Notes under the pieces: model-generated | Told to the model about the DNA's origin: nothing | The model's database searches: none | The model's input: the letters and a program-made list of their open reading frames with translations, nothing else | Translations under genes and position numbers: made by a program | From: Pseudomonas sp. B21-028 | Lineage (GTDB): Bacteria; Pseudomonadota; Gammaproteobacteria; Pseudomonadales; Pseudomonadaceae | Length of the DNA: 64,000 nt | Direction of reading: 5' to 3' | NCBI RefSeq assembly: GCF_024749045.1 | Contig: NZ_CP087184.1 | Location: forward strand, 2,046,001-2,110,000 | Part shown: positions 36,121-45,501 of the stretch, one piece after another | How positions within the stretch are numbered: position 1 is the stretch's first letter | Layout of the letters: the number at the start of each line of letters is the position of its first letter

Positions 36121-37569
36121 GTGACTCAGAAGCCCGACCAGTGTCTTGGTGAATGGATTGATCGTGAAGCACTCGCCGAAGCGATGATCCCTCTCATCGG
36201 TCAGCTCTACCGCAATAACAACGTGGTGAGCTCGATCTATGGCCGCAGCCTGATCAACCAGTCTGTCATCGCGATTCTCAAGGCGCACCGCTTTGCTCGC
36301 CACCGTTCTTCCGACGACAGCGAACTCTCCGTCCACGAAACATTCCCTCTGCTCAAAGCCATGAGCGAGCTCAAGCTCGGCGCGGCTTCGGTGGACCTGG
36401 GCAAGTTGGCGTTCAAATTCCGCAACGAAGGCAATGGCCGTAGCGCCGAGCAGTTCGTGCGTGAAGAGATGGCTGATGTGGTTGGCCAGCAGAACGTTTC
36501 GGCTCGCAAAGGCACTGACGTGGTCCTGTACGGCTTCGGTCGTATCGGCCGTCTGCTGGCGCGCATCCTGATCGAGAAAACCGGTGGTGGCGACGGCCTG
36601 CGTCTGCGGGCCATCGTGGTGCGCAAGGGCGCCGAGAACGACCTGACCAAGCGTGCCAGCCTGCTGCGCCGTGACTCGGTCCATGGTTCGTTCAACGGCA
36701 CCATCACCATCGACGAAGAAAACAACACCATCACCGCCAACGGCAACCTGATCCAGGTGATCTACGCGAAGAACCCGACCGAGGTGGACTACACCCAGTA
36801 CGGGATCAAGGATGCGCTGCTGGTGGACAACACCGGTGTATGGCGTGACGCCGACGGTCTGGGCCAGCACCTGGCCTGCCCGGGTGTCGATCGCGTTGTC
36901 CTGACCGCGCCTGGCAAGGGCAAGCTGAAGAACATCGTTCATGGCATCAACCACGGCGACATCACCGCGGACGACAAGATCGTCTCCGCCGCCTCTTGCA
37001 CCACCAACGCCATCGTGCCGGTGCTCAAGGCAGTGAACGACAAGTTCGGCATCGTCAACGGTCACGTCGAAACAGTTCACTCGTACACCAACGACCAGAA
37101 CCTGATCGACAACTTCCACAAAGGCGATCGTCGTGGCCGCAGCGCCGCGCTGAACATGGTCATCACCGAGACCGGTGCCGCCACCGCCGCCGCCAAGGCC
37201 CTGCCTGAACTGGCCGGCAAGCTGACCGGCAATGCGATTCGTGTGCCGACGCCTAACGTGTCGATGGCCATTCTCAACCTGAACCTTGAGAAAGCCGCCA
37301 CCCGTGAAGAGATGAACGAGTACCTGCGCTACATGGCGCTGCACTCCGATCTGCATAAGCAGATCGACTTCGTCAATTCCCAGGAAGTGGTGTCCACCGA
37401 CTTCGTGGGCTCGCGCCACGCCGGTGTCGTGGATGCTGAAGCAACCATCAGCCAAGACAACCGCGTTGTTCTGTACGTCTGGTACGACAACGAGTTCGGT
37501 TACAGCTGCCAGGTGGTCCGCGTGATGGAAGACATGGCCGGTGTGAACCCGCCAGCGTTCCCACGCTAA
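36121..37569 (+). CDS. Glyceraldehyde-3-phosphate dehydrogenase, long Pseudomonas form
   Basis: 482 residues from GTG at 36121 (TQKPDQCLGEW), chosen because GGAAGG stands five to six bases upstream; the ATG at 36106 has none. The first 130 or so residues are an extra helical domain absent from ordinary 330-residue enzymes. The catalytic core then follows: NAD loop YGFGRIGRLLAR near 137, active cysteine in SAASCTTNAIVP (about Cys293), phosphate-binding HSYTNDQNLIDN and RRGRSAALNMV. Corresponds to PA3001. Such long forms in pseudomonads are thought to work in gluconeogenic flux; cofactor preference is not readable. A strong terminator follows. Confidence 0.93.
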   Translation: MTQKPDQCLGEWIDREALAEAMIPLIGQLYRNNNVVSSIYGRSLINQSVIAILKAHRFARHRSSDDSELSVHETFPLLKAMSELKLGAASVDLGKLAFKFRNEGNGRSAEQFVREEMADVVGQQNVSARKGTDVVLYGFGRIGRLLARILIEKTGGGDGLRLRAIVVRKGAENDLTKRASLLRRDSVHGSFNGTITIDEENNTITANGNLIQVIYAKNPTEVDYTQYGIKDALLVDNTGVWRDADGLGQHLACPGVDRVVLTAPGKGKLKNIVHGINHGDITADDKIVSAASCTTNAIVPVLKAVNDKFGIVNGHVETVHSYTNDQNLIDNFHKGDRRGRSAALNMVITETGAATAAAKALPELAGKLTGNAIRVPTPNVSMAILNLNLEKAATREEMNEYLRYMALHSDLHKQIDFVNSQEVVSTDFVGSRHAGVVDAEATISQDNRVVLYVWYDNEFGYSCQVVRVMEDMAGVNPPAFPR

Positions 37570-37590
37570 GCGCTAACCGCCCATAAAAAA

Positions 37591-37617
37591 CGCCCCGACT
37601 TGTCGGGGCGTTTTTTT
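37591..37617 (+). terminator. Rho-independent terminator of the GAPDH gene
   Basis: Stem CGCCCCGAC / GTCGGGGCG with a TT-type loop followed by T7, preceded by A6. It can act in both directions. Confidence 0.95.
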
Positions 37618-37667
37618 GTCTGTTGTTTTTAGGGTGCCTGAACTGGCCTCTTCGTCGGATCGCCGCC

Positions 37668-37733
37668 CGGAGCAAGCCCGCTCCCACATTTGACTGCGTA
37701 CATCCTGTGGGAGCGAGCCTGCTCGCGATAGCG
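37668..37733. repeat. REP pair in tail-to-tail order (GTGGGAGC family)
   Basis: GAGCAAGCCCGCTCCCACA (37670-37688) followed by GTGGGAGCGAGCCTGCTCGC (from 37707), i.e. the reverse order of the usual pair. Lies between the GAPDH terminator and the 3' end of the transporter gene. Confidence 0.88.
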
Positions 37734-37738
37734 GTTGG

Positions 37739-39037
37739 TCAGGCGCCGCTGACGACTGAAGCCTGTGCAGTCCGCAGTTCATGACGATTGCCCTTGAACA
37801 GCACCAGGGTAGCAATCAGCCCCAGCACCGCCGCACCACTGAGCCATATCCCCGGCGCCGCCTTGTTGCCCAGCACATGGATCAGATAAGTACAGGCCGC
37901 CGGTGTGAATCCGCCGAAGGTCGCGGTCGCCAGGCTGTAGGCCAGGGAGAACCCGGTGGTGCGCACTTCCACCGGCATGATTTCCGTCAAGGCCACCACC
38001 ATGGCGCCGTTGTAGGATCCATACAGGAACGACAACCACAGCTCGACGATCAGCAGATGGCTGAAGCTGGGGTTCGCCACCAGCCAGGACAGCGCCGGAT
38101 AGGCCGTCAGGATTGCCAGGATCGTTGCGGCGAGCAGCAGGGGCTTGCGTCCGACCTTGTCGGAAAATGCCCCCATGACCGGCAGCCAGAAGAAATTCGA
38201 CAGGCCAATGCACACGGTGACCAGCAACGCATCCAGGTCCGACAGGTTCAACTCGGATTTACCGAAGGTCGGTGTGTAGGCTGTGATCAGGTAGAACGAC
38301 ACCGTGGTCATCACCACCAGCGCCATGCCGGCCAAGACGATGCCAAAATTCTGACCAATGGAGCGGATGATTTCCGACAGGGTAGGGCGGTGTTTTCTCG
38401 CCTTGAATTCAGGCGTTTCCTCCAAGGAGCGACGGATCACGAAGATCGCCGGTACGATCATGCAACCCACCAGGAACGGCACACGCCAGCCCCAATCACC
38501 CATTTCCTGCGGGCTCAACCAATGATTGAGGCCAACCCCCAGGAGCCCGGCGAACACCACGGCAGCCTGTTGGCTGGCGGATTGCCAACTGACAAAGAAG
38601 CCCTTGCGCCCGGGTGTGGAGATTTCCGCCAGGTACACCGACACTCCACCGAGCTCGACCCCCGCGGAGAAACCTTGCAGCAACCGCCCCAGCAGCACCA
38701 GCAACGGTGCTACCACGCCCAGGGTGGCGTAGCCCGGTACGCAGGCGATCAGTAAGGTGCCGGCAGCCATCATCGCAAGGGTGATGATCAGGCCTTTGCG
38801 GCGACCATGGCGGTCGATGTAGGCGCCGAGAAAGATCGCCCCCAGCGGGCGCATCAGGAACCCGGCGCCGAAGGTGGCCAGGGACAGCATCAGCGAGGCG
38901 AAAGCACTGTCGGTGGGGAAGAACGTCTTGGCGATGGCCGTGGCGTAGAAGCCATAGACCATGAAGTCGAACATCTCCAGGAAGTTGCCGCTGACAACGC
39001 GAAAAATCGCCTTGCCGTTGCTCGTATTGGAAGACAT
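37739..39037 (-). CDS. MFS transporter, metabolite:H+ symporter type (citrate/tricarballylate-like)
   Basis: 432 residues, twelve predicted membrane helices. Features of the MHS subfamily: N-terminal [20 protein letters not shown], the loop 2-3 motif [13 protein letters not shown], and [19 protein letters not shown]. By sequence flavour it is closest to the citrate or tricarballylate symporters; the substrate is inference. Start at 39037 ([14 protein letters not shown]); the ribosome site is weak (GAGTGAG), and upstream in-frame codons are inside a REP pair. In P. aeruginosa the equivalent location between gap and apbE holds aroP1 and the nqr operon, so this gene is part of a replaced segment. 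Confidence 0.85.
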   Translation of the reverse strand: MSSNTSNGKAIFRVVSGNFLEMFDFMVYGFYATAIAKTFFPTDSAFASLMLSLATFGAGFLMRPLGAIFLGAYIDRHGRRKGLIITLAMMAAGTLLIACVPGYATLGVVAPLLVLLGRLLQGFSAGVELGGVSVYLAEISTPGRKGFFVSWQSASQQAAVVFAGLLGVGLNHWLSPQEMGDWGWRVPFLVGCMIVPAIFVIRRSLEETPEFKARKHRPTLSEIIRSIGQNFGIVLAGMALVVMTTVSFYLITAYTPTFGKSELNLSDLDALLVTVCIGLSNFFWLPVMGAFSDKVGRKPLLLAATILAILTAYPALSWLVANPSFSHLLIVELWLSFLYGSYNGAMVVALTEIMPVEVRTTGFSLAYSLATATFGGFTPAACTYLIHVLGNKAAPGIWLSGAAVLGLIATLVLFKGNRHELRTAQASVVSGA

Positions 39038-39096
39038 GTGTAGGTACTCACTCTGGTAAATCTTGTTGGAAACGCAGTACCTGTGGGAACGAGTCT

Positions 39097-39184
39097 GTGG
39101 GAGCAAAGCTTGCTCGCGATGAACAATGACTCGGTCTTGCAGGTGGACCGTGTCGTTTGCGTCGCGAGCAGGCTTTGCTCCCAC
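39097..39184. repeat. REP pair with AAAGCTT core (GTGGGAGC family)
   Basis: GTGGGAGCAAAGCTTGCTCGCGA and its inverted mate ending GGCTTTGCTCCCAC, the same sub-variant as at the rlmM end. A partial extra copy (GTGGGAACGAGT) begins at 39082. It occupies the gap between the divergent transporter and apbE, so it lies in the promoter region of both. Confidence 0.88.
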
Positions 39185-39237
39185 AGGCCAGGCCCCACAG
39201 GTTGTTGCATCTGGACTGGCGGACACTGAGGTCCATA

Positions 39238-40287
39238 ATGGCTGTCGCGGTTTTGAGGGGGGATGAAGATTTGTTAACTGGACGATGGGGGATGCTTGGG
39301 GTCCTGGCAGGTGTTTTGTCCGGCTGCGGCAACGGCGAAACCCTGGAGCGTTTCGACGGCCCGACCATGGGTAGCCACTATTCCATCCAGTACGTCAGAC
39401 GCTCGGCCACGCCCGACCCGACAGCGGTGCAGGCCGAGGTGGAACAGATCCTTGCGGACGTAGATCAGCAGTTTTCCACCTACCGCAGCGATTCGGACAT
39501 CGAACGTTTCAATGCACTGCCGGCCAACGGTTGCCAGGTCATGCCTGCCCCGGTGCTGGAGTTGATTCGCGTGGGGGAACAGCTGTCCTCGCAAAGCGAT
39601 GGCGCTTTTGACCTGACGGTGGAGCCGCTGTTGAACCTGTGGGGCTTCGGTCCCCAGTCCCGGGAAGAAAAAGTGCCAGGCGCCGAGGCCCTGGCCCGGG
39701 TGCGCCAGCGCGTCGGCCATGGCCACTTGCGTATCGAGGGCGACCGGCTGTGCAAGGATGCTGCCGTGGAAGTCGATTTCAACAGTGTCGCCGCCGGTTA
39801 TGCCGTCGACCGGATCGCCGCCCGGCTCCAGGCCCTGGGCATCGACAGTTACCTGGTCGAAGCCACCGGAGAACTCAAGGCGGCCGGGCGCAAGCCTGAT
39901 GGCTCGGCGTGGCGTGTCGCGCTGGAGGCGCCTCGGGATGACCAGCAAGTGGCCGAGCGTGTCATCGAGGTCAATGGCTACGGCGTTTCAACTTCCGGCG
40001 ACTACCGCCGATATTTCGAGCAGGACGGAACGCGTTACTCCCACACCCTCGACGCAAGCACCGGTGCACCGATCCGACACAAGCTGGCGTCCGTCACAGT
40101 AATTCATCCTTCAGCGTTGATGGCCGATGGACTGTCGACGCTGTTGCTGATTCTTGGGCCTGAACGGGGTTGGGACTATGCCCGGAAACATGACATTGGG
40201 GTATTTTTCGTGCTGCGGGACAAAAATCGTTTCGTCAGCCGTACCAATGATGCGTTTGAACGGATCAGCAGCGGGAAAAACAAATGA
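39238..40287 (+). CDS. apbE: FAD:protein FMN transferase ApbE
   Basis: 349 residues from the ATG at 39238 (GAGGT six bases upstream). A lipobox LSGC ([11 protein letters not shown]) near residue 30 indicates an exported lipoprotein; a TTG at 39271 behind AGGGGGG would give a more ordinary signal peptide and may be the true start. ApbE attaches FMN to Thr of flavoproteins such as NqrB/NqrC and RnfG/RnfD. Family motifs: [28 protein letters not shown], and DASTGAPI near the C-terminus. In P. aeruginosa apbE closes the nqrA-F cluster; no nqr gene is seen here, so its substrate protein is elsewhere in the genome or lost. Confidence 0.92.
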   Translation: MAVAVLRGDEDLLTGRWGMLGVLAGVLSGCGNGETLERFDGPTMGSHYSIQYVRRSATPDPTAVQAEVEQILADVDQQFSTYRSDSDIERFNALPANGCQVMPAPVLELIRVGEQLSSQSDGAFDLTVEPLLNLWGFGPQSREEKVPGAEALARVRQRVGHGHLRIEGDRLCKDAAVEVDFNSVAAGYAVDRIAARLQALGIDSYLVEATGELKAAGRKPDGSAWRVALEAPRDDQQVAERVIEVNGYGVSTSGDYRRYFEQDGTRYSHTLDASTGAPIRHKLASVTVIHPSALMADGLSTLLLILGPERGWDYARKHDIGVFFVLRDKNRFVSRTNDAFERISSGKNK

Positions 40288-40316
40288 TCACAGCAAATGT
40301 TGAGTGTAGATGTCCT

Positions 40317-40405
40317 GTGGCGAGGGAGCTTGCTCCCGCTGGGCTGCGCAGCAGCCCCCTTTTGTGAGCGCTTCGCACTCAAGCGGGAGCAAGCTCCCTC
40401 GCCAC
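40317..40405. repeat. REPIN, GTGGCGAGGGAGCTTGCTCCC variant
   Basis: 89-base palindrome, outer arms GTGGCGAGGGAGCTTGCTCC and complement. It differs from the other GTGGCGAG elements by GAGCTTGCTC in place of GATTTATC. Located in the 362-base gap between apbE and sthA; the rest of the gap (40406-40649) shows no gene and must hold the sthA promoter. Confidence 0.9.
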
Positions 40406-40649
40406 ATGGATCCACGCAAGCCTTGATGAACTGCGAGGATGACAGCTTGGTGAAAGGGTAGGTGTGGCGAAATAGCGCAGCAAAACTAGCCTACGACGCG
40501 ACCAAGGGGTAATGTGCGCGGCGTTGACGCTTCGATAGACTGCGGCCGGGCGCGTGAACCGGCTCAAAATTGTTCCTTCATGCCGCAACCCGGCGTGATT
40601 TAGCCGTCGGTGCCACATCGGGTGCCGCGGCCTGTTCTGAGGAGTACGC

Positions 40650-42044
40650 ATGGCTGTCTACAACTACGACGTGGTGGTACTGGGTTCCGGCCCGGCGGGA
40701 GAAGGCGCGGCAATGAACGCCGCCAAGGCAGGACGCAAGGTGGCAATGGTCGACAGCCGTCGCCAGGTCGGCGGCAACTGCACCCACTTGGGTACCATCC
40801 CGTCCAAGGCCTTGCGTCACTCGGTCCGGCAGATCATGCAGTTCAACACCAACCCGATGTTCCGGGCCATCGGCGAGCCGCGCTGGTTTTCCTTCCCCGA
40901 CGTGCTCAAGAGCGCTGAGAAGGTGATCTCCAAGCAGGTGGCCTCGCGTACCGGCTACTACGCCCGCAACCGTGTCGACGTGTTCTTCGGCACCGGCAGC
41001 TTTGCCGACGAGCAGACCGTGGAAGTGGTGTGCGGCAATGGCGTGGTGGAAAAACTGGTGGCCAAGCACATCATCATCGCCACCGGCTCGCGTCCTTATC
41101 GTCCGGCCGACATCGATTTCAACCACGCGCGTATCTACGATAGCGACACCATCCTCAGCCTCGGGCACACCCCGCGCAAGCTCATTGTCTACGGCGCCGG
41201 GGTGATCGGTTGCGAATACGCGTCGATCTTCAGCGGCCTGGGTGTGCTGGTGGAGCTGGTAGACAACCGTGGCCAGCTGCTGAGCTTCCTGGACTCGGAA
41301 ATCTCCCAGGCTCTGAGCTATCACTTCAGCAACAACCACATCACGGTGCGCCACAACGAGGATTACGACCGCGTCGAAGGCGTGGATAACGGCGTGATCC
41401 TGCACCTCAAGTCCGGCAAGAAGATCAAGGCCGACGCCTTGCTCTGGTGCAACGGTCGCACCGGCAATACCGATGCCCTGGGCCTGGAGAACATCGGCGT
41501 GAAGGTCAACAGCCGCGGCCAGATCGAAGTCGACGAGAACTACCGTACCTGCGTGCCGAACATCTACGGTGCCGGTGACGTGATCGGCTGGCCGAGCCTG
41601 GCCAGTGCCGCCCACGACCAGGGCCGTTCGGCCGCCGGCAGCATCGTCGACAACGGCAGTTGGCGCTTCGTCAACGACGTGCCGACCGGTATCTACACCA
41701 TTCCGGAAATCAGCTCGATCGGCAAGAACGAGCAGGAGCTGACCCAGGCCAAGGTGCCTTATGAAGTGGGCAAGGCCTTCTTCAAGAGCATGGCGCGGGC
41801 GCAGATCGCCGGCGAGCCGCAAGGCATGTTGAAGATCCTGTTCCATCGCGAGACGCTGGAAGTGCTCGGCGTGCACTGCTTCGGTTACCAGGCTTCGGAG
41901 ATCGTTCACATCGGCCAGGCGATCATGAACCAGCCGGGTGAGCTGAACACGCTGAAGTACTTCGTCAACACCACGTTCAACTACCCGACCATGGCCGAAG
42001 CCTATCGGGTAGCGGCCTATGACGGGCTCAACCGGCTTTTTTGA
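40650..42044 (+). CDS. sthA: Soluble pyridine nucleotide transhydrogenase
   Basis: 464 residues. Cytosolic FAD enzyme that transfers hydride between NADPH and NAD+ to balance redox pools. Flavoprotein disulfide reductase fold: FAD motif [17 protein letters not shown] at the N-terminus, NAD(P) motif [19 protein letters not shown] near 180, and [14 protein letters not shown] near 305. The redox disulfide of related enzymes is absent: the segment reads [15 protein letters not shown] with a single Cys, which is characteristic of SthA. AGGAG about 10 bases upstream. In P. aeruginosa (PA2991) it also follows the apbE region. Confidence 0.97.
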   Translation: MAVYNYDVVVLGSGPAGEGAAMNAAKAGRKVAMVDSRRQVGGNCTHLGTIPSKALRHSVRQIMQFNTNPMFRAIGEPRWFSFPDVLKSAEKVISKQVASRTGYYARNRVDVFFGTGSFADEQTVEVVCGNGVVEKLVAKHIIIATGSRPYRPADIDFNHARIYDSDTILSLGHTPRKLIVYGAGVIGCEYASIFSGLGVLVELVDNRGQLLSFLDSEISQALSYHFSNNHITVRHNEDYDRVEGVDNGVILHLKSGKKIKADALLWCNGRTGNTDALGLENIGVKVNSRGQIEVDENYRTCVPNIYGAGDVIGWPSLASAAHDQGRSAAGSIVDNGSWRFVNDVPTGIYTIPEISSIGKNEQELTQAKVPYEVGKAFFKSMARAQIAGEPQGMLKILFHRETLEVLGVHCFGYQASEIVHIGQAIMNQPGELNTLKYFVNTTFNYPTMAEAYRVAAYDGLNRLF

Positions 42045-42086
42045 GCGGCTCCGGCCGGTGGCCTGAGCCGGCCGGGGAGACCGATT

Positions 42087-42809
42087 TCAGCCTTTCTCGA
42101 GGGTGGCGGTGGCCAAACCGGGAAAGTCTGTAATCAGGCTGTCAGCGCCAAAGTCGGCGAGTCTGCGCATCAGCGCGGGCTCGTTGACGGTCCACACCGA
42201 CACATGCAGCCCCTGGCGCTGCGCCTTGATCAGGCGCTCGGGCGTGCACAAGGTCCAGTTCAACGCGAGAATCTCACAACCGTAACTCTGGGCGACCTTC
42301 AGCGGGTCGAGCCAGGCGTATTCGGCTACCAGTCCGCGGGAGATGTCCGGGGTCAACTCCAGCGCGGCCTTGAGCACTTCCCGGGAACTGGAGGTGATGG
42401 TGACTTTGTCCAACAGGCCGAAGCGTTGGGCCATCTCGCGGATTCCCAGCACCGTGGCCGCCGCCCGGGTGCGTGAGGCGCTCTTGACCTCCAGTTGCCA
42501 ATGCTCGAAGTCACACTGCTCGAACAGCTCTTCCAGGCGCGGGATCGGGCATGGCGTGATCCAGCCCGGACCACCCTTGCGCGCATCGTAGGTCGCCAGT
42601 TCGGCGGCGGAGTGCTCCACCACCTTGCCCCGGCGATCGGTCGTGCGCTTGAGGGTCGGGTCATGGATCACCATCAACTCGCCGTCCATGGACAGGTGCA
42701 GGTCCAGTTCGCAGCGGCGTACACCGTGCTTGAGACATTCCTGAAAGCCGGTCAGGGTATTTTCCGGTGCTTCGCCCTTGGCGCCGCGGTGGCCATAAAT
42801 GAGGGTCAC
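42087..42809 (-). CDS. Glycerophosphodiester phosphodiesterase (GlpQ/UgpQ-like)
   Basis: 240 residues, no signal peptide, so cytosolic (UgpQ-like). Hydrolyses glycerophosphodiesters to glycerol-3-phosphate and an alcohol. GDPD motifs: YGHRGAKGEAPENTLTGF at the start, CELDLHLSMDGELMVIHDPT with the metal ligands, and near the end VSVWTVNEPALMRRL with DSLITDFPG. Its start overlaps the stop of the upstream PilZ gene by four bases (ATGA), indicating translational coupling. Convergent with sthA. Confidence 0.92.
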   Translation of the reverse strand: MTLIYGHRGAKGEAPENTLTGFQECLKHGVRRCELDLHLSMDGELMVIHDPTLKRTTDRRGKVVEHSAAELATYDARKGGPGWITPCPIPRLEELFEQCDFEHWQLEVKSASRTRAAATVLGIREMAQRFGLLDKVTITSSSREVLKAALELTPDISRGLVAEYAWLDPLKVAQSYGCEILALNWTLCTPERLIKAQRQGLHVSVWTVNEPALMRRLADFGADSLITDFPGLATATLEKG

Positions 42810-43402
42810 GGTTCTTCCTTATTGATACCTGATTCGTTCAGTTCCCGCGCCAGGCGGCGTTCTTGCGCCTGTTTCTGCAGGATGTGACGGGCCAGCAGCT
42901 GGCGCTGGGCGTCGGTCGGGCGTTCGAACTCGGTGCCCACGTCGTAGCCGTCGCCCTTGGGGTCGCAATGGGTGACCCGCGCCCGCAGCAACAGCCCCAG
43001 GGCCTGGGGCATGAGCACCATTTTGATCGACAGGTGCGCGCCGATGGCGATGGGGGTGGGCGACTGAAAGTCGATGCCACCTTCGGAAATGATCACCGGT
43101 TGCGGCTCGCCGATCTCGCCGAGCACGGTCAGGGCAATGACCTGGCTGAGCAGGTCGATACGTTTGTTCATGACCTTGAGGTAGGCCGCAATGCTGCGTT
43201 CGCGCTCGCTGATCTGGCGCAGCAGGTGCTGTGACTCGAACTCGCTCAGGTGCAGTTCACTGAGCAGATTGAACAATGGAGAGGGATCCTGCAACACTTC
43301 CTGGTCAGCAGCTTCAGGAATGGAGAGGGGCCGAATTTCCAGTGCGATCGTGTCCTCGATACGGTAGTATTCGCGGCGATCTTCTTCATCTAATGTCGAC
43401 AT
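42806..43402 (-). CDS. PilZ-domain protein
   Basis: 198 residues. PilZ-type c-di-GMP receptor motifs are present but split: the arginine motif EEDRREYYRIEDTIALEIRP at the N-terminus and the second-strand motif IISEGGIDF near residue 115, separated by a helical insertion (LRQISERERSIAAYLKVMNK). The C-terminus has YDVGTEFERPTDAQRQLLARH. Corresponds to PA2989. The arrangement implies c-di-GMP binding but not its target. First of two coupled genes with the phosphodiesterase, divergent from lolC. Ribosome site weak; start fixed by family N-terminus MSTLDEEDRREYYR. Confidence 0.82.
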   Translation of the reverse strand: MSTLDEEDRREYYRIEDTIALEIRPLSIPEAADQEVLQDPSPLFNLLSELHLSEFESQHLLRQISERERSIAAYLKVMNKRIDLLSQVIALTVLGEIGEPQPVIISEGGIDFQSPTPIAIGAHLSIKMVLMPQALGLLLRARVTHCDPKGDGYDVGTEFERPTDAQRQLLARHILQKQAQERRLARELNESGINKEEP

Positions 43403-43496
43403 GGCGAACCCATGGTAGCGGCGGTGGTCTGAGTGTAAAGCTGGTTTGAGACCCCCGCCACAAGGACGTTCCTTTTCCCTCCGAACAAGCCCCGAC

Positions 43497-44747
43497 ATGT
43501 TCAGACCTCTCTTCGTATTCATCGGCACGCGTTATACCCGTGCAAAACGTCGCAATCATTTCGTATCGTTCATTTCCCTGACATCCATCATCGGGCTGGC
43601 CCTTGGCGTGGTCGTGATGATCGTCGTGTTGTCGGTGATGAACGGCTTCGACCATGAAATGCGCACCCGCGTGCTAGGCATGGTGCCCCACGCCACCATC
43701 GAATCCGGCGAAGCCATCAGCGACTGGCCAAGCCTGGCCGCCAAGGTCAAGCAGAACCCGCAGGTGCTGGCCGTTGCGCCGTTCACCCAGATGCAGGGGC
43801 TGCTGACCCACGACGGCAAGGTGTCCAAGGTTCTGCTCAATGGCATCGATCCGGGGCTGGAGCGACAGGTGTCGATCATCGACAACTTCATGCAGCAGGG
43901 TCGGCTCGACGACCTGGCGCCGGGCAGCTTCGGCATCGTGATCGGCGACAAGGCCGCGACCAAGCTGGGCGTGGCCATTGGCGACAAGCTGACCTTCGTC
44001 GCGCCGGAAGTCACCGTGACCCCGGGCGGCGTGTTCCCGCGCATGAAGCGCTTTACCGTGGTCGGCATCTTCCATGTCGGCGCCGGGGAACTGGACGGTT
44101 ACCTGGGCGTCACCAACCTCCAGGACCTGGCGCGCCTGCATCGCTGGAAACCGGACCAGGTCCAGGGGCTGCGGCTGAAGTTCGACGACCTGTTCCAGGC
44201 GCCGCGTGCCGCGTGGACTATCGCCCAGCAGCTCGGCGAAGACCGCTACTACGCCCGGGACTGGACCCGCACCCACGGCAACCTGTACCAGGCGATCCGC
44301 ATGGAAAAGGCCATGATCGGCCTGCTGTTGCTGCTGATCGTCGCCGTCGCTGCGTTCAACATCATCTCCACGCTGGTGATGGTGGTGAATGACAAGAAAG
44401 GCGATATCGCCATCCTGCGGACCCTGGGCGCCACGCCGGGGCAGATCATGCGCATCTTCATGGTCCAGGGCACTGTCATTGGTGTGATCGGTACGCTGGT
44501 CGGTGCCCTGGTCGGGATGTTCGCCGCGCTGAACGTCAGCGCGGCGATTGCCGCCCTGGAAGGCCTGATCGGGCACAAGTTTCTCAACGCCGACGTGTAT
44601 TTCATCGACTACCTGCCATCGCAACTGCAGGCCGACGATGTGTTGATGGTCTGCGGCGCCGCGTTGATCCTGAGTTTCCTCGCCACCCTGTATCCAGCCT
44701 GGCGTGCCGCGCGCACCCAGCCTGCGGAGGCGTTACGTTATGAGTGA
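43497..44747 (+). CDS. lolC: Lipoprotein-releasing system permease LolC
   Basis: 416 residues. FtsX/MacB-type permease: one N-terminal helix ([20 protein letters not shown]), a large periplasmic domain (about residues 50-270), then three C-terminal helices ([19 protein letters not shown] and onward). With LolD and LolE it extracts lipoproteins from the inner membrane and hands them to LolA. The N-terminal block [20 protein letters not shown] is almost repeated in LolE downstream. The C/E assignment follows gene order only; PA2988-PA2986 has the same order. Overlaps lolD by eight bases. Confidence 0.93.
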   Translation: MFRPLFVFIGTRYTRAKRRNHFVSFISLTSIIGLALGVVVMIVVLSVMNGFDHEMRTRVLGMVPHATIESGEAISDWPSLAAKVKQNPQVLAVAPFTQMQGLLTHDGKVSKVLLNGIDPGLERQVSIIDNFMQQGRLDDLAPGSFGIVIGDKAATKLGVAIGDKLTFVAPEVTVTPGGVFPRMKRFTVVGIFHVGAGELDGYLGVTNLQDLARLHRWKPDQVQGLRLKFDDLFQAPRAAWTIAQQLGEDRYYARDWTRTHGNLYQAIRMEKAMIGLLLLLIVAVAAFNIISTLVMVVNDKKGDIAILRTLGATPGQIMRIFMVQGTVIGVIGTLVGALVGMFAALNVSAAIAALEGLIGHKFLNADVYFIDYLPSQLQADDVLMVCGAALILSFLATLYPAWRAARTQPAEALRYE

Positions 44748-45438
44748 GTCGGGCATGAGTGAAAAAGCGATCTTGAGCTGCCGCAACCTGGGCAAATCCT
44801 ACGAGGAAGGCCCGGAGTCGGTGGTGGTGTTGTCGGGCCTGCAACTGGAGCTGCATCCCGGTGAGCGTGTGGCGATTGTCGGTACCTCCGGGTCGGGCAA
44901 AAGTACCTTGCTCAACCTGCTGGGCGGCCTCGATACGCCGAGCGCCGGCAGCGTCTGGCTGGCGGGGGAAGAACTCTCGGCGCTGAACGAGAAGGGCCGT
45001 GGCCTGTTGCGCAACCGCTCCCTGGGCTTCGTCTACCAGTTCCACCATTTGCTGCCCGAGTTCACCGCCCTGGAAAACGTCTGCATGCCGCTGTTGATCG
45101 GCCGCACCGCGATTCCGGAGGCGCGCCAGCGTGCTACCGCGTTGCTGGAGCGGGTAGGGCTGGGCCATCGCCTGGAGCACAAGCCGGCGGAACTGTCCGG
45201 CGGCGAGCGCCAGCGGGTGGCGATCGCCCGGGCCCTGGTCAACAAGCCTGGCCTGGTGATGCTCGACGAGCCCACCGGTAACCTCGACTCCCACACCGCC
45301 CAGGGCATCCAGGACCTGATGCTGGAACTCAGCACCTCGATGCGCACCGCGTTCCTGGTGGTGACCCACGACATGAACCTGGCCCGGCAGATGGATCGCG
45401 TCCTGCATTTGCAGGAAGGTTGCCTCACGCCCATCTGA
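44740..45438 (+). CDS. lolD: Lipoprotein-releasing system ATPase LolD
   Basis: 232 residues. ABC ATPase with Walker [12 protein letters not shown]-loop [15 protein letters not shown] (LolD-type), signature [16 protein letters not shown], Walker [12 protein letters not shown] and switch histidine VVTHD. Powers LolCE. The start codon lies within the end of lolC (ATGAGTGA arrangement), so translation is coupled; a second ATG five codons in ([11 protein letters not shown]) is also possible. Confidence 0.95.
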   Translation: MSESGMSEKAILSCRNLGKSYEEGPESVVVLSGLQLELHPGERVAIVGTSGSGKSTLLNLLGGLDTPSAGSVWLAGEELSALNEKGRGLLRNRSLGFVYQFHHLLPEFTALENVCMPLLIGRTAIPEARQRATALLERVGLGHRLEHKPAELSGGERQRVAIARALVNKPGLVMLDEPTGNLDSHTAQGIQDLMLELSTSMRTAFLVVTHDMNLARQMDRVLHLQEGCLTPI

Positions 45439-45447
45439 CCGCCCGCA

Positions 45448-45485
45448 ACCCGGCGCTGGTGATACGCGCCGGGTCTTTAATTTTT
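45448..45485 (+). terminator. Terminator-like hairpin between lolD and lolE
   Basis: Stem ACCCGGCG / CGCCGGGT with an 11-base loop followed by CTTTAATTTTT, 10 bases after lolD. It looks like a weak intrinsic terminator or attenuator that could lower lolE expression relative to lolCD. Confidence 0.6.
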
Positions 45486-45501
45486 CTACGGTGCTCCGCG
45501 A

